Shown here: positions 21,545 to 33,560 of the stretch, piece by piece
How positions within the stretch are numbered: position 1 is the first letter of the stretch
How the letters are laid out: the number at the start of each line of letters is the position of its first letter
Origin: Pseudomonas bijieensis
GTDB taxonomy: Bacteria; Pseudomonadota; Gammaproteobacteria; Pseudomonadales; Pseudomonadaceae
Direction of reading: 5' to 3'
DNA length: 64,000 nucleotides
NCBI RefSeq assembly: GCF_013347965.1
Contig: NZ_CP048810.1
Span: 5,641,501-5,705,500 of the forward strand
Notes under the pieces: generated by a model
Told to the model about the DNA's origin: nothing
Seen by the model: only the letters and a program-made list of their open reading frames with translations
The model's database searches: none
Translations under genes and position numbers: made by a program

Positions 21545-21599
21545 CACAGATGCCTTGGGTCAACCACAACACAAATCCTTATGCCGACATCGATCCCCT

Positions 21600-21689
21600 T
21601 GTGGGAGCGAGCCTGCTCGCGATAGCGGACTTACATTCAACATTGATGTTGACTGTGCCGGCGTCATCGCGAGCAGGCTCGCTCCCACA
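21600..21689. repeat. Paired REP element, family B
   Basis: Inverted pair between aatP and aauS. The right arm carries the GTCATCGCGAGCAGG variant instead of CTATCGCGAGCAGG. Confidence 0.9.
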
Positions 21690-21710
21690 GGGTTTTGCGC
21701 AAACGTGCTT

Positions 21711-22445
21711 TTAGTGCTGCAGGATTTTCTCGAGGAAATGCTGCGCGCGTTCGGAGCGGGCGCTGATGTCGCCGAAGAACTCTTCTTTCTTGCAGTCTTC
21801 GATGATCTGGCCCTGGTCCATGAAGATCACCCGGTTCGCCACTTTGCGGGCGAAGCCCATTTCGTGGGTCACGCACATCATGGTCATGCCTTCGTGAGCC
21901 AGTTGCACCATCACGTCGAGCACTTCGTTGACCATTTCCGGGTCAAGGGCCGAGGTCGGTTCGTCGAACAGCATCACCACCGGGTCCATCGCCAGCGCAC
22001 GGGCAATCGCCACGCGCTGTTGCTGGCCGCCGGAGAGCTGGCCCGGGTGCTTGTGGGCGTGGGCCGAGAGACCGACTCGCTCAAGCAGTTGCAGGCCTTT
22101 CTTGGTGGCTTCTTCCTTGCTGCGCCCCAACACCTTGATCTGCGCGATGGTCAGGTTTTCGGTGATGGTCAGGTGCGGGAACAGTTCGAAATGCTGGAAC
22201 ACCATGCCCACCCGCGAACGCAGTTTCGGCAGGTTGGTCTTCGGGTCGGCGATGGACGTGCCATCGACCACGATGTCGCCTTTCTGGAACGGTTCCAGGG
22301 CGTTCACGCATTTGATCAGCGTGGATTTGCCCGAGCCCGATGGCCCGCACACCACCACAACCTCACCCTTGCTGACCTCGGTGCTGCAATTGGTCAGTAC
22401 CTGGAAGTCCCCATACCACTTGTTGATGTTCTTGATAGAGATCAT
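21711..22445 (-). CDS. aatP: Glutamate/aspartate ABC transporter ATPase
   Basis: ATPase that powers uptake of acidic amino acids through AatQM. At 244 residues it is the standard polar amino acid ABC subunit: Walker [10 protein letters not shown], signature LSGGQQQR, Walker [15 protein letters not shown] and the switch His in VTHEMGFAR. Its start overlaps the aatM stop by 4 bp. Confidence 0.95.
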   Translation of the reverse strand: MISIKNINKWYGDFQVLTNCSTEVSKGEVVVVCGPSGSGKSTLIKCVNALEPFQKGDIVVDGTSIADPKTNLPKLRSRVGMVFQHFELFPHLTITENLTIAQIKVLGRSKEEATKKGLQLLERVGLSAHAHKHPGQLSGGQQQRVAIARALAMDPVVMLFDEPTSALDPEMVNEVLDVMVQLAHEGMTMMCVTHEMGFARKVANRVIFMDQGQIIEDCKKEEFFGDISARSERAQHFLEKILQH

Positions 22446-23113
22446 ACGGCGAACCTTTTTTGCAGACGCTTGACCAGCAGCGAGGCGGCAAAGCTGATTG
22501 TGAAGTACACGAGACCTGCGATGATCAGGAACTCATTGGAGCGGCCGATGATGTCGCCATTGGCCCGCGAAGCATTGAGGAAGTCCACCAGGCCGACCGT
22601 GTAGACCAGCGAGGTGTCCTGAAACAGGATGATGCTCTGTTGCAGCAGCAGCGGGGTCATCTTGCGAAACGCCTGGGGCAGGATGATCAGGCGCATGGTC
22701 TGGCCGTAATTCATCCCCAGCGCCTGGGCGGCACCCATCTGGCCCTTGGGGATCGACTGCACGCCGGCCCGGACGATTTCGCAGAAGTACGCCGCCTCGA
22801 ACATCATGAATGCCACGACGCAGGAGCCGAACGCGCCGATGGGCGTGTCTTCGCCGGTGATCCAGCGCAGCACGAACGGCACCGCCAGGTAGAACCAGGT
22901 GATGACCAGCAGCAGCGGAATCGAGCGGAAATAGTTGACGTAGGCGCCCGCGATATTGGAGACCAGCTTGTTGTGGGACAGGCGCATCAGCGCCAGGATC
23001 GTCCCCAGAATGATCCCGCCGACGACGCCCAGGGCCATCAGCTTGAGGGTCATCACCATGCCGTTCCACAAACCGGGAATGGCCGGGATGATGCCAGTGA
23101 AGTCGAATTCCAT
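22442..23113 (-). CDS. aatM: Glutamate/aspartate ABC transporter permease
   Basis: Inner-membrane permease of the HisM/GltK type, 223 residues, with several membrane helices and the EAA loop ([22 protein letters not shown]) that touches the ATPase. It pairs with AatQ to form the channel. Its start shares one base with the aatQ stop (TAATG). Confidence 0.95.
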   Translation of the reverse strand: MEFDFTGIIPAIPGLWNGMVMTLKLMALGVVGGIILGTILALMRLSHNKLVSNIAGAYVNYFRSIPLLLVITWFYLAVPFVLRWITGEDTPIGAFGSCVVAFMMFEAAYFCEIVRAGVQSIPKGQMGAAQALGMNYGQTMRLIILPQAFRKMTPLLLQQSIILFQDTSLVYTVGLVDFLNASRANGDIIGRSNEFLIIAGLVYFTISFAASLLVKRLQKRFAV

Positions 23114-23859
23114 TATTTACCCCCCACGGAGATCAGGCCGGGCACCGCGACTTTCTTCTCGACCATGCGCATGAGCAGCATCAGGCTCATGTTCAAGGTG
23201 AAATAGATCAGCGTCGCCAGGGTAAAGGCTTCGAACAGGTTGGCGGAGAACTCGGCGGTCTGCTTGGTCTGCGCGAGCAGTTCCATGAGGCCGATCAGCG
23301 AGGCCACGGAGGAGTTCTTGAAGACGTTGAGGAATTCCGAGGTAAGCGGCGGAATGATGATCCGGTAGGCCTGGGGCAGCAGCACGTTCCAGTAGATCTG
23401 CGGCAGCTTGAAGCCCATGGCGCGGGCGGCGGATTCCTGGCCGCGCGGCAGCGCCTGGATGCCGGTACGCACCTGTTCGCAGACCCGGGCGGCGGTGAAC
23501 AGGCCCAGGCACACGACGACGCTCAGGTAGGCCGAGGTGGTCGGGTTCAGGTCCTGTTTGTACCACTCCTGCATATCGGCGGGCAGCAGGTCCGGCACCA
23601 GGAAGTACCAGATGAACAGCTGAACCAGCAGCGGCACGTTACGGAAAAGCTCCACGTAGCACGTGGCGATACCCGACACCAGCCGGTTCGGCACGGTACG
23701 CATCACACCCAGAATCGAGCCCAGCAGCAGGGCTATGATCCAGGCCACGACGGCGATGGCGATGGTCCAGCCCAGGCCGGCCACGTACCAGTCGAGATAG
23801 GTCTCGCTGCCCACGCCGGTGGACTTGAAGAACACGCCCCAGTCCCAGTTGTAATTCAT
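23113..23859 (-). CDS. aatQ: Glutamate/aspartate ABC transporter permease
   Basis: Inner-membrane permease of the GltJ type, 248 residues, with an EAA loop (SAARAMGFKLPQIYWNVLLPQA). An extra segment between the first two helices is usual for this subunit. It is the first permease gene after the binding-protein gene, 190 bp away across a stem-loop. Confidence 0.95.
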   Translation of the reverse strand: MNYNWDWGVFFKSTGVGSETYLDWYVAGLGWTIAIAVVAWIIALLLGSILGVMRTVPNRLVSGIATCYVELFRNVPLLVQLFIWYFLVPDLLPADMQEWYKQDLNPTTSAYLSVVVCLGLFTAARVCEQVRTGIQALPRGQESAARAMGFKLPQIYWNVLLPQAYRIIIPPLTSEFLNVFKNSSVASLIGLMELLAQTKQTAEFSANLFEAFTLATLIYFTLNMSLMLLMRMVEKKVAVPGLISVGGK

Positions 23860-24008
23860 TAGGGTCTCCCCTCAGATCGTTCGATGTACAAGTGCCCGCC
23901 TGGGGAAACTCCGTTCCCGCCCGGCTTGGAGGCCAGGCACACGCGATCGGCTCGACAGCCACCGGTTCGAGTGTTTCCAGATTTGCCAGCAGGGAGTGAC
24001 CATCCCCC

Positions 24009-24027
24009 GAAAGGGCCGGGCCCCTTC
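24009..24027 (-). promoter_or_regulatory. Stem-loop between aatJ and aatQ
   Basis: On the minus strand GAAGGGG and CCCTTTC (one G-T pair) flank a 5-nt loop. There is no T-run, so full termination is unlikely. Such hairpins behind binding-protein genes often protect the upstream message, giving more AatJ than permease. The rest of 23860-24049 shows nothing else. Confidence 0.5.
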
Positions 24028-24049
24028 AGGAGATAAGGTTAGTCAGAAA

Positions 24050-24964
24050 TCAGGACTTCTTGTCGTCAGCCGCTTTGTCGGTCGGGTTGGCGATCAACTT
24101 CTTGAGCTCTTCGCTCATCGGGAAGTTCAGGTTCAGGCCTTTTGGCGGGATAGGTTGCATGAACCACTTCTCGTAGATCTTGTTGATCTCGCCCGAAGCG
24201 TAGGTGGCCTTGATGGCATCATCGACAGCTTTTTTGAACGGCTCGTCGCCCTTGCGCATCATGCAGCCGTAGATTTCGTAGGACTGTGGCGTACCGGTGA
24301 CGGCCCAGTCGTCGGCTTTCTTGGCCTTGGCGGCTTCGCCAGCCAGCAGGGCGTCGTCCATCATGAACGCGACGGCACGGCCCGATTCCAGCATCTGGAA
24401 GGATTCGCCATGGTCCTTGGCGGAGATGACGTTCATGCCCATCTGCTTGTCGGCGTTCATCGCCTTGAGCAGGCGCTCGGACGTGGTGCCGGCGGTGGTC
24501 ACGACGTTCTTGCCCTTGAGGTCGTCGAAATCCTTGTACTTGGAATCTTTCTTGGACAGCAGCTTGGTGCCGATCTCGAAGATGCCAACGGAGAAGTCAA
24601 CCTGCTGCTGACGCTCGACGTTGTTGGTGGTGGAGCCGCATTCCAGGTCCACGGTGCCGTTTTGCACCAGCGGGATACGGGTTTGCGAGGTGACCAGGTT
24701 GTACTTGACCTGCAGGTTGGGCAGGTCCAGGTCTTTCTTGATCGCTTCGACGACTTTGAGCTGGATGTCGTGGGAGTAGCCGACAGGCTTGCCGGAAGCG
24801 TCTGCGATGTAGGAGAACGGAATGGAAGCGTCGCGATGGCCAAGCGTGATAACGCCGGACTCTTTGATCTTTTTCAGTGTGCCGGTCAGTTCGGCTGCGA
24901 AAACCGGAGTGCTGATCAGAGCGGCAGCAATGGCTGCGCCCAGGAGATGGGGAACGATACGCAT
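24050..24964 (-). CDS. aatJ: Periplasmic glutamate/aspartate-binding protein
   Basis: Periplasmic solute-binding protein for acidic amino acids, 304 residues. The signal peptide ends in PVFA before AELTGTL. The family signature (GVITLGHRDASIPFSY) follows, with the two-lobe fold and a Lys-rich tail. I chose the ATG at 24964, which has a good ribosome site (GAGGAAA); the frame opens at 25063. It is the first gene of aatJQMP. Confidence 0.95.
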   Translation of the reverse strand: MRIVPHLLGAAIAAALISTPVFAAELTGTLKKIKESGVITLGHRDASIPFSYIADASGKPVGYSHDIQLKVVEAIKKDLDLPNLQVKYNLVTSQTRIPLVQNGTVDLECGSTTNNVERQQQVDFSVGIFEIGTKLLSKKDSKYKDFDDLKGKNVVTTAGTTSERLLKAMNADKQMGMNVISAKDHGESFQMLESGRAVAFMMDDALLAGEAAKAKKADDWAVTGTPQSYEIYGCMMRKGDEPFKKAVDDAIKATYASGEINKIYEKWFMQPIPPKGLNLNFPMSEELKKLIANPTDKAADDKKS

Positions 24965-25081
24965 CGATGTTTCCTCGACATTGTTTTTTTTATTTCGGCC
25001 GGTTCGTCGGCCCTGAGTACTTCGAAGTGCCTGGTAGCTCCTGTTGTGTTGGCGAACAGGCATTCGTCTCCAGGAGTGTAG

Positions 25082-25097
25082 AGCATGACTCGTGCCA
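25082..25097 (-). promoter_or_regulatory. Sigma-54 (-24/-12) promoter of aatJ
   Basis: On the minus strand TGGCACGAGTCATGCT, a full match to the -24 element TGGCACG plus a -12 element with the invariant GC. It lies about 118 bp upstream of the aatJ start and fits control by the sigma-54 activator AauR. Confidence 0.85.
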
Positions 25098-25174
25098 GGC
25101 CAGGGCGGTCTGTTTAACTTGTTGTTTTATTTGGTAATTAATGTTTTGTTTCAGGTTTCATGCGGGCTGCTTCA

Positions 25175-25219
25175 TCCGGTTAGCCGAACTGACTGGCGGG
25201 TCGTGTTCGGAAAACCGAA
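25175..25219 (-). promoter_or_regulatory. AauR-type upstream activating sites
   Basis: TTCGG-AAAA-CCGAA at 25206-25219 is a perfect copy of the TTCGG-N4-CCGAA motif reported for AauR in P. putida. TCCGG-TTAG-CCGAA at 25175-25188 is a one-mismatch copy. They lie about 80-125 bp upstream of the -24/-12 promoter. Confidence 0.8.
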
Positions 25220-25246
25220 TGGCTCTGGCACCCAACATCAAACCAC

Positions 25247-25334
25247 TGTGGGAGCGAGCCTGCTCGCGATGAGGCATTAGCATCTACATCTAAGGGGCTG
25301 ACATACCGCTATCGCGAGCAGGCTCGCTCCCACA
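25247..25334. repeat. Paired REP element, family B
   Basis: Inverted TGTGGGAGCGAGCCTGCTCG pair between the aatJ control region and the glpD terminator. Confidence 0.9.
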
Positions 25335-25362
25335 AGGGATAAGTGATGTATGCCAGAGAGCA

Positions 25363-25396
25363 AAAAGCCCCTGAATCGCAGGATTCAGGGGCTTTT
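25363..25396 (-). terminator. Rho-independent terminator after glpD
   Basis: A perfect 15-bp stem (AAAAGCCCCTGAATC) with a 4-nt loop, with a T-run at the end of the stem on the minus strand, 19 bp after the glpD stop. Confidence 0.93.
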
Positions 25397-25414
25397 GGTA
25401 TCGCGGTCTATTGT

Positions 25415-26954
25415 TCAGGCCGCTTCGATCTTGCGACGGTTGTGCTCGACCTTGTCCAGGTACTGTTGCAGCTTCTCCTGTTCGACCGCAGTGGTGAACA
25501 AGCCCAGCTTGCTACGGCGCCACAGGATGTCCTGGGCATCGACGGCCCACTCGTCGCTGCACAGATAATCGACTTCGCGGGTATAGAGGCCGGCGCCGAT
25601 GTGTTCGCCCAGGTCGCCCAGGTTGTGCACGCCTTCGAGCATGCGCCAGGTGCGGCTACCGTAGGTGGTGGCCCAGCGGCGGGCAATCTCGGTTGGCAAC
25701 CAGTCGAACTTGTCGCGGATCGCCGAGCACAGTGCCTGCGGGGTGGTCATGTTTTCGCCGCCGGGGAGGGCTTCCACGGCGGTCCAGCTCGGACGCATTT
25801 GCGTGAAATAGGGGCTCAGTTGCGCCATCGCCGATTCGGCCAGTTTGCGGTAGGTGGTCAGCTTGCCACCGAATACCGACAACAAGGGGGCCTCTTCACC
25901 ACCACCCGACAGCGCCAGGGTGTAGTCCCGGGTCACGGCCGACGGGTTGTCGGATTCGTCGTTGCACAGCGGACGCACGCCGGAATAGCTGTGCAGGATA
26001 TCGTCGCGGCTGATCTGTTTCTTGAAGTGGGCGTTGACCACCTTCAGCAGGTAATCGGTTTCGCCTTCGGTGATCGCCACTTTGGCCGGGTCACCGGTGT
26101 ATTCGCGATCAGTCGTGCCGATCAGGGTGAACTGGTTCAGGTACGGAATGGTGAATACGATGCGCTGGTCTTCGTTTTGAAGAATGTGCGCATGCTCGCC
26201 TTCGTAGAGTTTCGGCACGATCAGGTGGCTGCCCTGGATCAGGCGAATGCCGTAGGGCGATTCCAGCTTCAGGTCATCGCGAATGAACTTGGCGACCCAC
26301 GGGCCGGCGGCGTTGACCAGTGCCTTGGCGCGGATCGAAAACAGGCTGCCGTCGGCGCGCTCCAGGTGCAAGTGCCACAGGCCTTTGCTGCGGCGGGCGT
26401 TCACGCAGCGGGTGCGGGTGTGGACATGCGCACCTTTTTCCCGGGCGGCCATGGCATTGAGCACCACCAGCCGCGCATCGTCGACCCAGCAGTCGGAGTA
26501 TTCGAAACCTTTGGTGATCTCGCTTTTCAGCGCACTGTCGGCACCGAATTTCAAACTCTTGGAGCCAGCGAGCTGTTCGCGTTTGCCCAGGTGATCGTAG
26601 AGAAACAGGCCTGCGCGAATCATCCACGCCGGACGCAGGTGCGGACGGTGAGGCAGCACGAAGCGCATTTGCTTGACGATATGCGGAGCCTTGGCCAGCA
26701 GCACTTCGCGCTCGGCTAGCGCTTCACGCACCAGGCGAAATTCATAATGTTCGAGGTAGCGCAGACCGCCGTGGATCAGCTTGCTACTGGCCGATGAGGT
26801 GTGGCTGGCCAGGTCGTCCTTTTCGCAAAGGAACACCGAAAGACCGCGACCGGCAGCGTCCGCGGCAATCCCCACGCCGTTGATACCACCGCCAATGACG
26901 GCGATGTCGTAGATCTCGGCGAGAGGGGGGCGTAGGCAAGGTAGAAGTGGGCAT
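25415..26954 (-). CDS. glpD: Aerobic glycerol-3-phosphate dehydrogenase (one-base frameshift at the N-terminus)
   Basis: FAD enzyme on the inner membrane that oxidises glycerol-3-phosphate to dihydroxyacetone phosphate and feeds the quinone pool. The FAD motif is DIAVIGGGINGVGIA and about 512 residues are expected. The true start is very probably the ATG at 26954 (MPTSTLPTPP...), as I recall for other Pseudomonas GlpD proteins. In the raw sequence that ATG is out of frame because of a run of six G at 26925-26930; with five it reads into LAEIYDIAVIGGG. The raw frame instead opens at 27007 with unrelated residues lying over the operator. Confidence 0.93.
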
Positions 26955-26979
26955 CGGCTGGCCTCGGGCTCTTTTCGTA

Positions 26980-27017
26980 ATATTTGAATTCGAACATAAA
27001 TGTTCATTTGCGAAAAT
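26980..27017 (-). promoter_or_regulatory. Two tandem GlpR-like operators
   Basis: Two 18-bp sites at 26980-26997 (ATATTTGAATTCGAACAT) and 27000-27017 (ATGTTCATTTGCGAAAAT) resemble the E. coli GlpR operator ATGTTCG-W4-CGAACAT and start 20 bp apart. Their inner halves also form a perfect GAACAT-AA-ATGTTC repeat. They lie 26-63 bp upstream of the glpD start, so GlpR bound here would block glpD. Confidence 0.65.
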
Positions 27018-27134
27018 ACTAGCCCATAAGCACAGCCACAGCCAGTCGAATTCGATTGAAATTACTGATCGAAGGAAGCTGAAAGGAAAATTTTCGAACA
27101 TGAGGCCGGGCGAGGGGTGTGAGCGGGATGCTTT

Positions 27135-27262
27135 TGTGGCGAGGGGATTTATCCCCGCTGGGCTGCGTAGCAGCCCCAATAGTCACTCAATTCGCCTGAT
27201 ACACCGAGTCGCCGGGATTTAGGGCTGCTTCGCAGCTCAGCGGGATAAATCCCCTCGCCACA
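27135..27262. repeat. Paired REP element, family A, between glpR and glpD
   Basis: Inverted GTGGCGAGGGGATTTATCC pair filling most of the gap from the glpD operators to the glpR stop. Confidence 0.9.
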
Positions 27263-27278
27263 GGGGGCGGGGGTGAAC

Positions 27279-28034
27279 TCAGACCACCTCCAACCGAATC
27301 TTGTGTTGGCTCAGCAATTGCGCCAAAGCCGGCACCGGTTGCTGGTCGGTCACCAGGCAATCGATCAGGCTGATGGGGCCCAAGCGGACCATGGCGTTGC
27401 GCCCGAATTTGCTGGAATCCGCGGCCAATATAACTTGCCGGGCGTTGGCGATGATGGCTTGGGAGACTCGTACTTCCTGATAGTCGAAGTCCAGCAGGCT
27501 GCCATCTTCATCGATCCCGCTGATGCCCACCAGGGCGAAGTCGACCTTGAACTGGTTGATGAAGTCGACGCTGGCCTGGCCCACCACGCCGCCGTCACGC
27601 CGTACGTTGCCGCCGGCGATCAGGACTTCGAAGTCGTCCTTGGCACTGAGGATCGAAGCCACGTGCAGGTTATTGGTGATGACTTTCAGATGGTTGTGAT
27701 TCAGCAGCGCACGGGCGATGGATTCGGTGGTGGTACCGATGTTGATGAACAGCGAGGCATGATCGGGGATCTGGGCGGCGATGGCTTCGGCGATGCGTTG
27801 CTTTTCATCGCGCATCTGATCGGCGCGCATGGCGTAGGCGGTGTTTTCCACGCTTGAGTCGTAGGCGGCGCCGCCGTGGTAGCGGCGCAGCAGGTTCACT
27901 TCCGCCAGTTGGTTGATATCACGGCGGATGGTTTGCGGGGTAACGACGAATAGCTGCGCCATTTCCTCGATGCTGACATAGCCGCGTTCGCGGACCAGTT
28001 CGAGAATTTGCTGCTGGCGGGGAGGCAGATTCAT
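27279..28034 (-). CDS. glpR: Glycerol-3-phosphate regulon repressor
   Basis: DeoR-family repressor of 251 residues. The helix-turn-helix is in [20 protein letters not shown] and the next 40 residues, with the [12 protein letters not shown] recognition helix; the sugar-phosphate sensor domain follows. Glycerol-3-phosphate is the expected inducer. It lies between glpK and glpD on the same strand, as in PAO1. Operator-like sites are seen upstream of glpD. Confidence 0.95.
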   Translation of the reverse strand: MNLPPRQQQILELVRERGYVSIEEMAQLFVVTPQTIRRDINQLAEVNLLRRYHGGAAYDSSVENTAYAMRADQMRDEKQRIAEAIAAQIPDHASLFINIGTTTESIARALLNHNHLKVITNNLHVASILSAKDDFEVLIAGGNVRRDGGVVGQASVDFINQFKVDFALVGISGIDEDGSLLDFDYQEVRVSQAIIANARQVILAADSSKFGRNAMVRLGPISLIDCLVTDQQPVPALAQLLSQHKIRLEVV

Positions 28035-28119
28035 GGGGCTTCCTTTGGGCTGCCGTACAAAATTTGCCCATGATGCCGCAGGAATCCACTCCCGACCAGT
28101 TTCAGAACCTTATCGGGTT

Positions 28120-30554
<2,435 letters not shown>

Positions 30555-30875
30555 TCAAACCTCGGTTTTTTGTTGTTTTGCTGCGCCTTCGACAAAGCTC
30601 GATTGCGCCATCTGCGCCGAGGCAGGATCCCCATCCTGATCTCGGGTTGCTGCTTGAGACATGCGTTATCGCTTTCAGTTTCGAAAAAATATAGACAAGA
30701 AACGCTGGTGTCAAAGGTCGAAAGTGAACCGCCGGTCACATTTCAACTATTCGCGGCGTGAATGACTCTCCCACTGGCGGCGTGTCACCGAGACGGCCGC
30801 GGCGTGCCAAGCCTTTTCGTGGGCGATGGCTTAGAATCCGGCCACTCTTTTTTGATTTCCTTGTCAGGAGCGGCC
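30555..30875. other. Divergent promoter region of glpF and ybaK
   Basis: These 321 bases hold no supported gene. They must carry the glpF promoter; an A/T-rich patch at about 30675-30700 (TTTCGAAAAAATATAG) is a likely place. I see no operator as clear as those before glpD. Confidence 0.45.
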
Positions 30876-31346
30876 ATGACACCCGCGTTGGATTTGCTTA
30901 AGAAAGTGCGCGCCGAACATCGCATCCACAGTTATGAGCACGATCCCAAGGCCGCGTCGTACGGCTTGGAAGCGGCGGAAAAGCTCGGCCTGGATCCGGC
31001 GCAAGTGTTCAAGACGTTGTTGGCGGCGAGCGAAAAAGGTGAATTGCTGGTGGCGGTGGTGCCAGTGGCCGGGACCCTGGATTTGAAAGGCCTGGCCCAT
31101 GCCGCCGGGGTGAAGAAAGTCGAAATGGCCGACCCGGCCGCCGCGCAGCGTTCGACCGGTTATCTGCTCGGCGGTATCAGTCCGCTGGGGCAGAAGAAGC
31201 GCCTGCGCACTTTTATCGACAGCTCCGCACAGCCGCTCGCCACTATGTTTGTCAGTGCGGGGAGGCGCGGGTTGGAAGTCGAGTTGGCGCCTTCGGTATT
31301 GAAGGAGCACACCGGGGCGGCATTCGCTGATATCGGGCGTGCTTGA
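30876..31346 (+). CDS. ybaK: Cys-tRNA(Pro)/Cys-tRNA(Cys) deacylase YbaK
   Basis: Hydrolyses cysteine wrongly attached to tRNA-Pro. At 156 residues it is a single YbaK domain with the key Lys46 (AQVFKTLLA) and a [10 protein letters not shown] strand near residue 105. I chose the ATG at 30876, which has a strong ribosome site (TCAGGAG); the frame opens at 30762 without conserved residues. It appears to be a single-gene unit. Confidence 0.92.
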   Translation: MTPALDLLKKVRAEHRIHSYEHDPKAASYGLEAAEKLGLDPAQVFKTLLAASEKGELLVAVVPVAGTLDLKGLAHAAGVKKVEMADPAAAQRSTGYLLGGISPLGQKKRLRTFIDSSAQPLATMFVSAGRRGLEVELAPSVLKEHTGAAFADIGRA

Positions 31347-31528
31347 ATAGAGTCGGTGCCTGCTGCGCAGCCAGGCGCAAACAAGTGCCCTCGCCACAAG
31401 GGTGTGAAAGGCTAAGCTTGGCGTCAGATCTTCTATCCCCAGGCTGTAGGGTGAAAATTCTGCTGATCTGTCACTGGATAAGCCGTGCCGCTGCGTCGCA
31501 TGCTGGCGCATAAAAAAGGAGAAGTGCC

Positions 31529-32311
31529 ATGCAGCTTGCGTTTCATCAGGTCGATGCGTTCAGTGATCGGCCGTTCGGCGGTAACCCGGCGATGGTCTAT
31601 CGGCTCGACGGCTGGCTGGCCGACGACTTGATGCAGAAGATCGCCGCCGAACACAACCTGGCTGAAACCGCGTTTCTGGTGCGTGAAGGCCAGCATTGGC
31701 ATATTCGCTGGTTCACTCCCACCACCGAAGTGCCGCTGTGTGGGCACGCCACGTTGGCCAGCGCTTATGTGCTGTTCGAGGTCTATCACGAAACGGTCGA
31801 GCGCCTGGATTTCATCTGCCGGTCCGGTTCGTTGAGCGTGACGCGTGAGGGTGATCGGCTGTGGCTGGATTTTCCGGCCATCGTGCCTGCCGAATTGGGC
31901 GCCTCCCTGGCCGTGCAGAGTGCCTTGGGCGTCGAAGCGGTGGATGTGCTGAGTTCCAACGAACTGTTCGTGGTGCTGGAATCGGAGCAAGCGGTGCTCG
32001 ATTGCAAACCGGACATGGCGGCCCTGGCGAAACTGCCCTGGCCTGGCGCTATCGTCACCGCACCGGGGAGCAAGCATGATTTTGTCTCGCGCTACTTTGC
32101 CCCGGCGATTGGCATCAACGAAGACCCGGTGACGGGTTCGACCCACTGCAGCCTGATTCCATACTGGTCCAAGCGTTTGGGTAAGCACGGGCTGACGGCT
32201 TATCAGTGCTCGGCCAGGGGTGGGGCTTTGTTTTGCCGGCTGGAAGGTGAGCGGGTGAAGATTGGCGGGAATGCGACGTTGGTGGCCAGTGGAACGTTGA
32301 TGCTGGGTTGA
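31529..32311 (+). CDS. PhzF family isomerase-like protein
   Basis: A 260-residue protein of the PhzF/diaminopimelate-epimerase fold. The N-terminal half has the family motif FGGNPAMV and the putative catalytic Glu46 (NLAETAFL); the GHATLASA and VTGSTHCSL motifs are also present. Real phenazine genes are absent nearby, so this is one of the many PhzF relatives of unknown substrate. A ribosome site (AAAGGAG) precedes the ATG. Confidence 0.88.
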   Translation: MQLAFHQVDAFSDRPFGGNPAMVYRLDGWLADDLMQKIAAEHNLAETAFLVREGQHWHIRWFTPTTEVPLCGHATLASAYVLFEVYHETVERLDFICRSGSLSVTREGDRLWLDFPAIVPAELGASLAVQSALGVEAVDVLSSNELFVVLESEQAVLDCKPDMAALAKLPWPGAIVTAPGSKHDFVSRYFAPAIGINEDPVTGSTHCSLIPYWSKRLGKHGLTAYQCSARGGALFCRLEGERVKIGGNATLVASGTLMLG

Positions 32312-32338
32312 CTCTGCACTCCAGCCAATGAGATCGAA

Positions 32339-32428
32339 TGTGTGAGCGAGCCTGCTCGCGATGGCGGCGGCTCAGCTTGCATCGATGCTGAATGTGCCTA
32401 CGTCATCGCGAGCAGGCTCGCTCACACA
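32339..32428. repeat. Paired REP element, family B variant
   Basis: Inverted pair reading TGTGTGAGCGAGCCTGCTCG, with GTGTGAG for the common GTGGGAG in both arms, so the two arms have changed together. It lies between two convergent genes. Confidence 0.9.
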
Positions 32429-32450
32429 GAATTTTGCATTTCTTCAGGTT

Positions 32451-33560
32451 TTAGCTGGAGGTGCTGTGACGCCGCACGCCGCTTTCCACCGGTGGTAGAT
32501 GCGCCGCCGTGCTGCCCGAGGCCTGGAACAACACCAGGTGTTCAGCCGCGACGCGGATGCCCACACTGGCCTCGACCTGATGGTCGGCATGGCTGGGGAA
32601 GATCGATTCCAATTGCGCGCCTGTCGGTAATTGCAGGCGATACAAGGTTGACGCACCCAGGAAAGTCTTGCCGACGATTTTGGCGGTGAGCGGGCTGTCC
32701 GGTGCGTAGACGATATCGTCCGGGCGCAGCAACACATCCACCGCACCGCCGATGGGCCAGGTGTAGGCACGGTTGCCACGCAGGATGCCCAGCTCGGTCT
32801 GCACCGATTCCGGGCTCTCGAGTCGGCCGCGAATGAAGTAGCCCTGGCCAATGAAACTGGCGACGAACGGTGTCAGTGGTTCGTGATACAGGTTGTAGGG
32901 CGTGTCCCACTGTTCCAGTCGACCTTCCTTGAACACCCCGACATGGTCACTTACGGCGAAGGCTTCTTCCTGGTCGTGGGTGACCAGGATCGCGCTGGTG
33001 CCGCGGGCCTTGAGAATGTCCCGCACTTCATGGCTGAGCTTGCGGCGCAGCTCGCCATCGAGATTGGAAAACGGTTCATCGAGCAACAGCAGCTGTGGTG
33101 CTGGTGCCAGCGCGCGGGCCAGGGCCACGCGCTGTTGCTGGCCACCGGAAAGTTCATGGGGAAAACGCTTGCCCAGGTGCTTGAGGTTGACCAGTTCCAG
33201 CAATTCTTCGACGACACGATCCTTGTCCGGATGTTTGCGAATGCCAAAGGCAATGTTCTCGGCCACGCTCAGGTGGGGAAACAGGGCGTAGTCCTGGAAC
33301 ACCATGCCGATGCGGCGTTTCTCCGGGGCGAGGGTGAAGCCGGCGCGGGAAATGGTTTCCCCGGCCAGTTGGATTTCACCCTCGTGCACCGGTTCGAAGC
33401 CGGCGATGGCGCGCAACGTCGTGGTCTTGCCGCACCCGGACGAACCGAGCAGGCAACCGATATCACCGGCATTGAGGTGCAAGTTGAGGTTCTGGACCAC
33501 CCGTTGGTCTTGATAACCGCAGGCCAGGTTGTGCAAGTTCAGCAGCAGGGGGTGGCTCAT
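32451..33560 (-). CDS. ABC transporter ATPase, iron(III)/spermidine/sulfate type
   Basis: A 369-residue ATPase of the FbpC/PotA/CysA type: Walker [12 protein letters not shown]-loop ([10 protein letters not shown]), signature LSGGQQQR, Walker [13 protein letters not shown], and a C-terminal TOBE regulatory domain from about residue 240. No permease or binding-protein gene lies next to it, so its partners are elsewhere. I chose the ATG at 33560, which overlaps the argF stop (ATGA); the raw frame runs further upstream inside argF. The ligand is not known. Confidence 0.88.
   Translation of the reverse strand: MSHPLLLNLHNLACGYQDQRVVQNLNLHLNAGDIGCLLGSSGCGKTTTLRAIAGFEPVHEGEIQLAGETISRAGFTLAPEKRRIGMVFQDYALFPHLSVAENIAFGIRKHPDKDRVVEELLELVNLKHLGKRFPHELSGGQQQRVALARALAPAPQLLLLDEPFSNLDGELRRKLSHEVRDILKARGTSAILVTHDQEEAFAVSDHVGVFKEGRLEQWDTPYNLYHEPLTPFVASFIGQGYFIRGRLESPESVQTELGILRGNRAYTWPIGGAVDVLLRPDDIVYAPDSPLTAKIVGKTFLGASTLYRLQLPTGAQLESIFPSHADHQVEASVGIRVAAEHLVLFQASGSTAAHLPPVESGVRRHSTSS

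Noticed and set aside
31529..32311. Phenazine biosynthesis gene phzF
   Set aside because: The fold is PhzF-like, but no other phz gene is near. It belongs to the broad family of PhzF relatives.
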